This document shows, in pieces, positions 1-5,792 of a stretch of 6,067 bases of DNA. A model generated the notes under the pieces. That model was not told the origin of the DNA. It did not search any database and was given only the letters and a program-made list of their open reading frames with translations. The translations under genes were made by a program, and so were the position numbers. The first letter of the stretch is position 1; each line of letters opens with the position of its first letter. Source of the stretch: Syntrophales bacterium (GTDB lineage Bacteria; Desulfobacterota; Syntrophia; Syntrophales; UBA8958); NCBI GenBank assembly GCA_023231165.1, contig JALNVY010000152.1:1-6067 (forward strand). The letters are read 5' to 3'.

Positions 1-345
1 ATCAGCAGGATTCAGTATCCGCCGAATGTGCGCATTATTCGCGTTCCCTGCACGGGAAGGATCAACCCTTTTTACATCGTGAAAGCCCTGCAGACGGGAG
101 CCGACGGCGTTCTGGTTTCCGGTTGACACCCCGGTGAATGCCACTATATCTCGGGAAATCTGGTGGCGCGCCGCAAGTTTGCGACGTTGAAAAGATTCCT
201 GGACTACATCGGCTTGGAAGGAGACCGGACGATCTTTACCTGGATTTCCGCCTCGGAGGGAGAGCGTTTTGCCAATGTTATCAAGGGGGTGACCGCCAAG
301 GTCCGGGCTTTGGGGCCGGCGACGAAACTTGTGAAGAAGTTGTAA
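1..345 (+). CDS. mvhD: MvhD/FlxD-type hydrogenase iron-sulfur (delta) subunit, 5'-truncated by the window, probable selenoprotein
   Basis: This is the small [2Fe-2S] protein that passes electrons from a hydrogenase or from the FlxABC NADH module to HdrA. The reading frame is open from base 1 and ends at TAA 343-345, giving 114 visible codons. The family's N-terminal stretch, some 25 residues or more with further cysteines, lies upstream of the window. Visible family motifs are QYPPNVRIIRVPCTGR (C17 of the fragment), then ADGVLVSG, an in-frame TGA (codon 42), and HPGECHYISGN (C47). In MvhD proteins the TGA position is a conserved cysteine of the GCHPG(D/E)C motif, and homology continues without a break on both sides. 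I therefore read the TGA as selenocysteine and not as a stop. Sec-containing MvhD homologues (VhuD) are known from methanogens. A caller treating TGA as stop would begin a false gene at GTG 163. The gene lies 61 bases before flxC in the same direction. A nonsense mutation or sequencing error is the alternative. Confidence 0.88.
124..126 (+). other. In-frame UGA, probable selenocysteine codon in mvhD
   Basis: The codon TGA occurs in frame after the residues GVLVSG and before HPGECHYISGN. Cysteine is the usual residue here in MvhD proteins, and Cys-to-Sec replacement is the classic signature of bacterial selenoproteins. The resulting motif is U-x4-C. A stem-loop begins 12 bases after the codon. 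No selenocysteine machinery (selA, selB, selC, selD) is in the window, so decoding is inferred. Confidence 0.8.
139..168 (+). promoter_or_regulatory. Candidate bacterial SECIS stem-loop downstream of the UGA
   Basis: GCCAC (140-144) pairs perfectly with GTGGC (163-167). The helix is extended by U139-G168 and U145-G162 wobbles and by A146-U161, giving 8 pairs. The loop spans 147-160 and contains a GGG run (153-155); U149-A156 and C150-G155 may pair further inside it. The apical loop starts about 20 bases after the UGA. Bacterial SECIS elements lie within the coding sequence right after the UGA and carry guanine in the apical loop, so position and shape fit. The fold was done by eye, and bacterial SECIS elements are poorly conserved. 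Confidence 0.5.
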
Positions 346-356
346 GGACAAGACCA

Positions 357-380
357 GGGGCAGGTTTTACATCTGTTCCC
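357..380 (+). other. Imperfect hairpin between mvhD and flxC
   Basis: GGGGCAG (357-363) can pair with CTGTTCCC (373-380), with one G-U pair and one bulged T, around a 9-base loop. It is followed by AT-rich sequence (381-391) ending in TTTT. It might act as a weak attenuator or an mRNA-processing or stability element between two co-directional genes. The U-tract is interrupted by A residues, so it is not a convincing terminator. The rest of the 346-406 gap holds only the GAGGA ribosome-binding sequence (392-396) for flxC. Confidence 0.25.
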
Positions 381-406
381 AATAATATTTTGAGGATTCA
401 TATAAA

Positions 407-1414
407 GTGGAAAACATCGACAAAAAGCTAAGGGAAGAGGCAAAAAGGCTCCTGGAAGAAAAGAAAGTGGACGTCCTGATCGGTTATGAGACAGGTACGC
501 TCCCCCTGACGGCGACGCCCTGCTTCATCACGAATCCGGAGGATGCGGAAAAGCTCGTATGGAACGCCTTTTGTACCCAGAATCTGGCCAAGTTTGTCCA
601 TGACCTGATCTCCCAGCACCGGGAGTCCCAGAAGCGGGTCAAGCCGGAAGACCGTAAGAAAAAAGTCGTCGGTGTAGTGGCGAGGGGCTGCACGACCAGG
701 TCTATTGTCCTGCATCTTCAGGAGCGCCAGTATGCCCGGGATGAAATCGTCATCATCGGTGTTCCCTGTACCGGTTACGTAGACCGGAAGCGGCTTTCCG
801 CCCTTGTGGGCGGAGAGGATATCCGGGAAGGCGCCCGGGAGGGAGACCAACTGGTTGTCAAGACAGCCGTTGGTGAAAAAAGGATTCCCCTCAAGGATGC
901 CTTGGCCGCGAATTGCCTGACCTGCCGGTTCAATAATCCCATTATGTCGGACGTGATGATCGGCGAGCAGGCCCCACCCATGAGTCCTGATCAGGAATAT
1001 GTGGAAATCGAGGCCTTTGAAAACCTGCCGACTGAGGAAAGATGGGCCTATTTCACCAAAGAGATGAACAAGTGCATCCGCTGTTACGCCTGCCGGCAGG
1101 CTTGTCCCTCCTGCTATTGCAAGACCTGTTTCGTCGAGCAGAGCCAGCCGCAGTGGGTTGGTCTTGGCGAGGATGCGACCGATACCCAGGTCTTTCAGTT
1201 GATGAGACTGTTTCATATGGTGGGTCGCTGTGTGGATTGCGGTTCCTGCGTCTCCGTATGTCCCATGGGCGTAGATCTGCGGAAATTTCTCAAAAAGATT
1301 GATAAGGATTGCTTTGAGCTCTTCGAGAACAGGGCCGGATCATCGATGGAAGATGCGCCGCCGCTGTCCAGAGCCAAGGAACACGATAAGGAAGATTTTG
1401 TCTTTAACCCATAA
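407..1414 (+). CDS. flxC: FlxC-like 4Fe-4S dicluster protein with FrhB/FdhB-like N-terminal region
   Basis: This is a soluble 335-residue electron-carrying subunit, probably FlxC of the FlxABCD NADH dehydrogenase that feeds HdrABC. The C-terminal half has two [4Fe-4S] motifs: C223-x2-C226-x2-C229-x3-C233-P and C275-x2-C278-x2-C281-x3-C285-P. Extra cysteines C236, C238 and C241 directly follow the first motif. The N-terminal half carries scattered conserved-looking cysteines (C95 in ARGC, C121 in VPCTG, C170 and C173 in NCLTC), resembling the F420-hydrogenase/formate-dehydrogenase beta superfamily, whose members can bind flavin; flavin binding here is unproven. The C-terminal tail (about 305-335) is polar and charged. 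The start is GTG 407, with GAGGA at 392-396 (spacing 10). No signal peptide or membrane segment is seen. It is flanked by mvhD and by hdrC, which begins 2 bases after its stop, so translation is probably coupled. The family assignment is firm; the exact subunit letter is inferred from context. Confidence 0.85.
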   Translation: MENIDKKLREEAKRLLEEKKVDVLIGYETGTLPLTATPCFITNPEDAEKLVWNAFCTQNLAKFVHDLISQHRESQKRVKPEDRKKKVVGVVARGCTTRSIVLHLQERQYARDEIVIIGVPCTGYVDRKRLSALVGGEDIREGAREGDQLVVKTAVGEKRIPLKDALAANCLTCRFNNPIMSDVMIGEQAPPMSPDQEYVEIEAFENLPTEERWAYFTKEMNKCIRCYACRQACPSCYCKTCFVEQSQPQWVGLGEDATDTQVFQLMRLFHMVGRCVDCGSCVSVCPMGVDLRKFLKKIDKDCFELFENRAGSSMEDAPPLSRAKEHDKEDFVFNP

Positions 1415-1416
1415 GT

Positions 1417-2025
1417 ATGACTGGAAAAAAGATCCTGGTCAAATCCTACGGATGTCTGCCCCTGACCGAGGATGACCGGACGGCGAACGGAGTCAACATG
1501 AAGACCTTTCTTGAAGAAGTCAATGAGAAGATCAACGGCGTAGCCATTCAGAGATGCTACCATTGCCGGAAGTGCACCGCCGGATGTCCCCTGGCCTTTG
1601 CCATGGAATACAATCCCAACAAGGTCGTCAAGATGATCCAGATGGTAATGAAAAAGGAGGTCTTGGGCAGTTCCACCATCTGGCTCTGCGCATCCTGCGA
1701 AACCTGCATCACCCGCTGTCCCAACGAAGTGGACATCGCCCGCATGATGGACGTCCTTAGGGAAATGGCCATCGCCGCGGGCGGCGGGGCGAAGGAAAAG
1801 AACGTCCTCTCTTTCCATCAGGCGTTCCTCGCCAGTATCAAATCCCGCGGACGGATCAATGAACCGTTTATGATGGTTGACTATAAGCTCAAATCGGGAG
1901 ATTTCTTCTCCGATATGGGGATGGGCATTTCCATGTTCATGAAAGGGAAACTGTCCCTGAGCTCGCCCAAGACCAGAGACATCGATACCATCCGGAAGAT
2001 ATTCGACAAAACGAAGAACCTGTGA
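1417..2025 (+). CDS. hdrC: Heterodisulfide reductase subunit C (HdrC)
   Basis: HdrC relays electrons from the HdrA flavin to the HdrB active site. Two complete ferredoxin-type motifs are visible: C47-x2-C50-x2-C53-x3-C57-P and C91-x2-C94-x2-C97-x3-C101-P. The 34-residue separation and short helical C-terminal extension (about 130-202) are typical of HdrC. The 202-residue length is slightly long. No transmembrane helix or HdrE-like haem subunit is present, so this is the soluble type. The start is uncertain. ATG 1417 lies 2 bases after the flxC stop but lacks a good ribosome-binding sequence. In-frame ATG 1498 has GGAG at 1489-1492 (spacing 5) and would give 175 residues that still contain both clusters. 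I kept the upstream start because the intervening codons look coding and operon coupling could supply ribosomes. Function is confident from motifs and from hdrB next door. Confidence 0.92.
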   Translation: MTGKKILVKSYGCLPLTEDDRTANGVNMKTFLEEVNEKINGVAIQRCYHCRKCTAGCPLAFAMEYNPNKVVKMIQMVMKKEVLGSSTIWLCASCETCITRCPNEVDIARMMDVLREMAIAAGGGAKEKNVLSFHQAFLASIKSRGRINEPFMMVDYKLKSGDFFSDMGMGISMFMKGKLSLSSPKTRDIDTIRKIFDKTKNL

Positions 2026-2041
2026 CGCGGTAAGCGACAGT

Positions 2042-2048
2042 AAGGAGG
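2042..2048 (+). promoter_or_regulatory. Strong Shine-Dalgarno (AAGGAGG) deciding the hdrB start
   Basis: AAGGAGG lies 6 bases before TTG 2055 but only 3 bases before GTG 2052. The spacing favours the TTG, which also gives the N-terminus MKVSYYPGCS expected of HdrB proteins. Confidence 0.7.
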
Positions 2049-2054
2049 CAAGTG

Positions 2055-2906
2055 TTGAAAGTTTCATATTATCCGGGATGTTCCCTCCATGGCACGGCAA
2101 AGGAGTACGATCAGTCTGTCAAGGCCATGAGCCGCGCCTTGGGGATCGAACTGAAGGAGGTCGAAGACTGGTCCTGCTGCGGCGCCACCTCGGCCCATTC
2201 CACGAATTTTAAGCTGTCCGTGGCCCTGCCCGCCCGCAATCTCATGATTGCCGAAAAAGGCGAGGCGAAAGAGGTCATGGTTCCCTGCGCCGCCTGTTTC
2301 AACCGCTTCAAGATGGCCCAGCACCATCTGGATCATGATCAGTCCCTCAAGAAGGAAGTGGAGGGGATCGTCGGTCAGAAATATGCGGGGGGACTGAAGG
2401 TCAAGAATCCCATCGACATCCTTTATAACGATATCGGCTTGGATGCCCTGGCCGAAAAAGTCACGAAAAAACTCGGAGGGTTAAAGCCTGTTTCGTACTA
2501 TGGGTGCCTGTTGGTGCGACCGCCGGAGGTATGCCGGTTCGAGAACTATGAAGCCCCCTACATGCTCGACGATATCCTCAAGACCCTGGGGGCGGATGTA
2601 AAACCGTGGTCCTACAAGACTGACTGCTGCGGCGGCAGCCTGACTATCAGCCGGACCGATCTCGTGGGCAAACTGGTGGACAAGTTGATGACCATGGCCA
2701 GAGAGGCGGGGGCCAATTGCGTCGTCACGGCCTGCCCCGTCTGTATGACGAATCTTGATGCCCGCGCCAGCGAGAACCTGCGGTTGCCGGTTTTCTACTT
2801 CACCGAACTGGTGGCGCTGGCCCTCGGTCTTCAGGGAACGTCAACGTGGTTTAAACTGCACAATGTGGATCCCGTGCCGCTGGTAAGCAGCCTCGGGCTC
2901 GTTTAA
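2055..2906 (+). CDS. hdrB: Heterodisulfide reductase subunit B (HdrB), CCG-domain catalytic subunit
   Basis: HdrB is the disulfide-reducing subunit. In methanogens it cleaves CoM-S-S-CoB at two noncubane [4Fe-4S] clusters; in sulfate reducers a DsrC-type disulfide is the proposed substrate. Both cysteine-rich (CCG) domains are complete. Domain one has C9, C41-C42, C78 and C81 (spacings 31, 35 and 2). Domain two has C151, C191-C192, C227 and C230 (spacings 39, 34 and 2). Numbering is from TTG 2055, giving 283 residues, which is normal for the family; GTG 2052 would add one residue. The N-terminus KVSYYPGCSLHGTAKEYD is a clear family signature. It follows hdrC by 29 bases with a strong ribosome-binding sequence and precedes flxB by 35 bases. 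No membrane segments are seen. The natural substrate cannot be told from the sequence. Confidence 0.95.
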   Translation: MKVSYYPGCSLHGTAKEYDQSVKAMSRALGIELKEVEDWSCCGATSAHSTNFKLSVALPARNLMIAEKGEAKEVMVPCAACFNRFKMAQHHLDHDQSLKKEVEGIVGQKYAGGLKVKNPIDILYNDIGLDALAEKVTKKLGGLKPVSYYGCLLVRPPEVCRFENYEAPYMLDDILKTLGADVKPWSYKTDCCGGSLTISRTDLVGKLVDKLMTMAREAGANCVVTACPVCMTNLDARASENLRLPVFYFTELVALALGLQGTSTWFKLHNVDPVPLVSSLGLV

Positions 2907-2941
2907 TCATATAACTCATTATTGGAATACTGAAGGACGAT

Positions 2942-3964
2942 ATGGAAAAACGGTTGATCAAAAAAGACGCCCTGACAGGGATCATCGGTAAGATCGCGGT
3001 AGATACGACGGTCTATGCCCCGGTGAAGGTGGAAGACAATGTCCTCTTCAAGGTCCTGGAAAAGGGGGACGAGCCGCTTGTTACATTTGCCAACAGCAAA
3101 AACGCCCCGAAGAATTTTTTCTTTCCCCGGTCGGAAGTGATGCTCCGTTATACCCGGACAACGAAGGGGATGGAATTTTCGGGAGGTGAAAAGGAGGCCG
3201 GCGAGGCGGTCCTTTTCGGCGTCCGTCCCTGTGATGCGAGAAGCTTTGTCCTGCTGGATATGCTCTTTGATCAAGAGAAATACAAGGATCCTTATTATAT
3301 CGACAAGCGTCAGAAGACGACCATCGTCTCCCTGGCCTGCGCCCATCCCCCTTATGCAACCTGTTTCTGTACCTCCGTGGATGGACATCCCGTGTCCTCG
3401 GCAGGGGCGGATGTCCTCCTTGTCGACCTGGGAGATCAGTATCTGGCCGAATTCATTACTGCCAAGGGCGAGAAACTGCTTAAGTATTTTGGCGATGCCA
3501 AGGCCGATGCGGCTGCAGATCAGAAGAAGGAGGCCATCGCCGCCCAGGCGGAGAAAGAAATCAAGTCACATATCCCGGCGAAGGCCATCAAGCCCATCCT
3601 CGATGTCAACTTTGAGCATCCCTTCTGGAACACCATTTACCAGAAATGCCTGGCCTGCGGAACGTGCACTTTTCTTTGCCCCACCTGCCACTGCTTTGAT
3701 ATCACCGACGAGATGAAATACGGTGACGGCCGCCGGCTGCGGAACTGGGATTCCTGTATGTTCCCCATGTTTACCAAGGAAACATCTGGTCACAACCCCC
3801 GGACGTCTCAAAAGGAGCGCTGGCGCCAGCGGACCATGCACAAATTCAAGTATTATGTCGACAATTTCAATGCCATCTCCTGTGTGGGTTGCGGCCGCTG
3901 TGTCATGTATTGCCCCGTCAATATCGACATCCGGAAAATCGTCGAAGACATTTCGAAACTATAG
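2942..3964 (+). CDS. flxB: FlxB, sulfhydrogenase beta (HydB)-like 4Fe-4S protein
   Basis: This 340-residue protein is related to the beta subunit (HydB) of archaeal sulfhydrogenases and to anaerobic sulfite reductase A. It probably carries electrons from FlxA toward the Hdr complex. The N-terminal domain has the family signatures GVRPCDAR (C97) and a C133...C141-x-C143 group (CAHPPYATCFC). The C-terminal ferredoxin domain has C236-x2-C239-x2-C242-x3-C246-P, followed by C249 and C251, and C314-x2-C317-x2-C320-x3-C324-P. An alanine/lysine-rich, probably helical segment (about 184-212) links the two halves. The ATG start has AAGGA at 2933-2937. Its gene is followed closely by flxA (15-base gap). 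The HydB-HydG-like pair without any [NiFe] hydrogenase subunit is what points to Flx and away from a hydrogenase. The cluster layout parallels FlxC. It could also be called a generic 4Fe-4S dicluster protein. Confidence 0.88.
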   Translation: MEKRLIKKDALTGIIGKIAVDTTVYAPVKVEDNVLFKVLEKGDEPLVTFANSKNAPKNFFFPRSEVMLRYTRTTKGMEFSGGEKEAGEAVLFGVRPCDARSFVLLDMLFDQEKYKDPYYIDKRQKTTIVSLACAHPPYATCFCTSVDGHPVSSAGADVLLVDLGDQYLAEFITAKGEKLLKYFGDAKADAAADQKKEAIAAQAEKEIKSHIPAKAIKPILDVNFEHPFWNTIYQKCLACGTCTFLCPTCHCFDITDEMKYGDGRRLRNWDSCMFPMFTKETSGHNPRTSQKERWRQRTMHKFKYYVDNFNAISCVGCGRCVMYCPVNIDIRKIVEDISKL

Positions 3965-3979
3965 AGCTGGGAGAACGTC

Positions 3980-4819
3980 ATGCAAAACCCTTACATACCC
4001 TATCCTGTCGAGGTCATAAAGATTGTCAACGAGGTGGATACAAAGGACATCAAGACCTTTCGTTTCGCCTTTGTGAACAAGGAAGACGAGGAGAAATACA
4101 AATATATCCCCGGTCAGTTCGGTGAATTGTCGATCTTCGGGAAGGGTGAGTCGCCTATTGGTATCGCTTCGTCGCCAACCCAGCCTGGTTATGTTGAGTT
4201 CACCGTTCAGAAGGCGGGCGTCGTGACCTCGGCCCTCCATGAAATGGAAGAAGGAACAAGAATGGGGCTGCGCGGGCCCATGGGCAATTCCTGGCCCATC
4301 GAATTCCTGGAAGGGAAAAATATTGTTATCGTGGGCGGCGGTTTTGCCTTTACGACCCTCCGTTCCCTGATCAATTACATGATCTATGGCGAGAATCGCA
4401 AGCGCTTTGGAAAGATTACCGTTGTTTACGGGGCGAGAAATCCGGGCCTCCTTATTTACAAGGAGGAGTTGGAAGCATGGGGCCAGCGTGACGATATCGA
4501 TCTCAATGTGACCGTCGATAAAGGGGACTCCACCTGGAAGGGCCGGGAGGGATTCGTCCCGACCGTATGCAAGGAAGTCGCCCCCAGTTCCGAGAACGCC
4601 GTAACGGTCATCTGCGGTCCCCCCATCATGATCCGCTTTACCCTTCCCGTTTTCTTCGATCTGGGTTTTTCCAAGGAAAACATCATCACCTCCCTGGAAA
4701 TGAGGATGAAATGCGGCATCGGCAAGTGCGGCCGCTGCAATGTGGGCAGCAAGTATGTCTGCAAGGACGGTCCCGTTTTCTCCCTGGCTGAACTGGACAA
4801 ACTGACCAAAGAATACTAA
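3980..4819 (+). CDS. flxA: FlxA, FAD/NAD(P)-binding reductase subunit with [2Fe-2S] cluster
   Basis: This is the pyridine-nucleotide-oxidising entry subunit, homologous to sulfhydrogenase gamma (HydG) and dihydroorotate dehydrogenase electron-transfer proteins. It probably takes electrons from NADH in the cytoplasm. Visible in order: a beta-barrel flavin domain with PGQF (44-47) and a flavin-contact loop around SPIGIASSP (58-66) in place of the commoner RPYSI type; a nucleotide-binding fold with GGGFAFTTLRSL (119-130), GAR (151-153) and CGPP (212-215); and a C-terminal [2Fe-2S] site C245-x4-C250-x2-C253-x7-C261. The 279-residue length is normal. ATG 3980 is preceded by GGGAG (3969-3973, spacing 6). 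It is the last gene of the operon, ahead of a palindromic hairpin. NADH rather than NADPH specificity is inferred from characterised FlxABCD-HdrABC systems, not from a residue seen here. Confidence 0.9.
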   Translation: MQNPYIPYPVEVIKIVNEVDTKDIKTFRFAFVNKEDEEKYKYIPGQFGELSIFGKGESPIGIASSPTQPGYVEFTVQKAGVVTSALHEMEEGTRMGLRGPMGNSWPIEFLEGKNIVIVGGGFAFTTLRSLINYMIYGENRKRFGKITVVYGARNPGLLIYKEELEAWGQRDDIDLNVTVDKGDSTWKGREGFVPTVCKEVAPSSENAVTVICGPPIMIRFTLPVFFDLGFSKENIITSLEMRMKCGIGKCGRCNVGSKYVCKDGPVFSLAELDKLTKEY

Positions 4820-4860
4820 GAGAAGGAGCTTTGGTTCGTCGATAAAATATGCAAGCGTGC

Positions 4861-4880
4861 AGGGAGCCCCGGGGCTCCCT
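4861..4880 (+). terminator. Probable Rho-independent terminator of the flx-hdr operon
   Basis: The arm AGGGAGCCCC is followed immediately by its exact reverse complement, a perfect 20-base palindrome. As RNA it folds into an 8-pair GC-rich stem with a CCGG loop. The following ten bases, CTTCGTTTGT, are half T but interrupted, so termination may be partial. It lies 41 bases after flxA and 69 bases before the preferred nfnA start. A DNA-binding operator is the alternative reading. The remaining 4820-4949 spacer holds the nfnA ribosome-binding site and no promoter I can call with confidence. Confidence 0.62.
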
Positions 4881-4934
4881 CTTCGTTTGTAAGGCCTTAA
4901 TAATGATATGTATTTGTCAGTTAATGAGCGAGTT

Positions 4935-4940
4935 AAGGAG
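4935..4940 (+). promoter_or_regulatory. Shine-Dalgarno (AAGGAG) deciding the nfnA start
   Basis: AAGGAG lies 9 bases before TTG 4950. The upstream in-frame ATG at 4908 has AT-rich sequence before it and no purine-rich site. The N-terminus from TTG (SSIVSKENLS) matches where NfnA proteins normally begin. Confidence 0.6.
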
Positions 4941-4949
4941 AGGGGAAAA

Positions 4950-5786
4950 TTGAGCAGCATCGTCAGCAAAGAAAACCTGTCGGACAGCGTCGTCCGGATG
5001 GACATTTTAGCGCCGGAGATTGCCAGGAAACGTAAGGCCGGCCAGTTCGTAATCCTCAAGGTTAACGAGCAGGGGGAGCGAATCCCGCTGACCATTGTTG
5101 ATTCGGATGGGGAGAATGGGACAATCACCATTATTTTCCAGATTGTCGGCAAGACGACGGCGCTGATGGCAGCGCTGAATATCGGCGATGACATTCAGGA
5201 TGTTCAGGGACCTCTGGGCAACCCGACGGAAATAGAAAACTTCGGCCATGTTGTCTGTATCGGCGGCGGGGTAGGGGTGGGCGTCATCTATCCCATTACG
5301 AAAGCTCTCAAGGAAGCGGGCAACCGGGTAACCTCCATCATCGGCGCCCGGACTAAGTCCCTGATTATCCTGGAAGAAGAAATGAGAGCCGCGAGCAATG
5401 AACTGACCGTGACCACTGATGACGGCAGTTATGGCGTCCACGGCTTTGTCAGCAATGTACTGCAGAAGATTATCGATGGCGGGGAGAAGATCGACAGGGT
5501 TTATGCCATCGGTCCCGTCCCGATGATGAAGGCCATTGCCAACCTAACCCGTCCTTACGGAATCAAGACGATCGTGAGTCTTAACGCCATTATGGTGGAT
5601 GCCACGGGGATGTGCGGAGCCTGCCGGGTTTCCGTGGGAGGGAAGACGAAATTTACCTGCGTCGACGGACCCGAATTCGATGGTCACCAGGTTGATTTTG
5701 ATTTATTGACCAACCGCCTGCGCATGTATTGCGAACAGGAAGGTCAGTCCTATGAACGGCACCGGTGCGGGTGGCAGGGAAACTGA
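4950..5786 (+). CDS. nfnA: NfnA, NADH-dependent ferredoxin:NADP+ oxidoreductase subunit alpha (SudB family)
   Basis: This is the small subunit of the electron-bifurcating NfnAB transhydrogenase, which couples NADH and reduced ferredoxin to NADP+ reduction. It binds FAD and NAD(H). Numbering from TTG 4950 gives 278 residues. Visible motifs are PGQF-type AGQF (30-33), the FAD loop RIPLTI (44-49), the nucleotide-binding GGGVGVG (105-111), GAR (132-134), and the C-terminal [2Fe-2S] site D217, C222, C225, C237 in VDATGMCGACR...TCVDGPEFDGH. The Asp plus three Cys pattern is the unusual ligand set reported for Nfn structures and separates this protein from FlxA, which has four Cys. ATG 4908 is an in-frame alternative adding 14 residues (MYLSVNERVKERGK), but these lack family resemblance and the ATG lacks a ribosome-binding site. 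nfnB follows after 6 bases. Annotation as sulfide dehydrogenase or dihydroorotate dehydrogenase subunit would be a common mislabel. Confidence 0.9.
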   Translation: MSSIVSKENLSDSVVRMDILAPEIARKRKAGQFVILKVNEQGERIPLTIVDSDGENGTITIIFQIVGKTTALMAALNIGDDIQDVQGPLGNPTEIENFGHVVCIGGGVGVGVIYPITKALKEAGNRVTSIIGARTKSLIILEEEMRAASNELTVTTDDGSYGVHGFVSNVLQKIIDGGEKIDRVYAIGPVPMMKAIANLTRPYGIKTIVSLNAIMVDATGMCGACRVSVGGKTKFTCVDGPEFDGHQVDFDLLTNRLRMYCEQEGQSYERHRCGWQGN

Positions 5787-5792
5787 GGCGGA

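Noticed and set aside
124..126. UGA as a true stop, making mvhD a pseudogene
   Set aside because: The change is exactly at a conserved cysteine, the downstream frame is intact to a normal C-terminus, and a hairpin follows; decay by mutation would be unlikely to hit this codon with nothing else damaged. It cannot be fully excluded without checking for sel genes.
163..345. A separate 60-residue gene starting at GTG 163
   Set aside because: It is the C-terminal part of mvhD in the same frame after the UGA, has no ribosome-binding site, and begins in the middle of continuous family homology.
428..1216. Minus-strand open frame of 262 codons opposite flxC
   Set aside because: It is fully antisense to a gene with two [4Fe-4S] motifs and shows no protein family features.
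1213..2100. Long minus-strand open frame of 295 codons opposite flxC/hdrC/hdrB
   Set aside because: It lies antisense to genes with complete cysteine motifs, and its translation shows no recognisable domain; it is a shadow of high-GC coding sequence.
4849..4953. Small 34-codon frame overlapping the nfnA start (leader-peptide idea)
   Set aside because: It reads through the terminator palindrome, its nearest purine-rich site (AGGAG 4824-4828) is 20 bases away, and the peptide shows no regulatory codon run.
3959..5194. Long minus-strand open frame of 411 codons opposite flxA and nfnA
   Set aside because: It runs across two clear genes, the terminator hairpin and the spacer; its translation is low in recognisable motifs. 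Antisense shadow.
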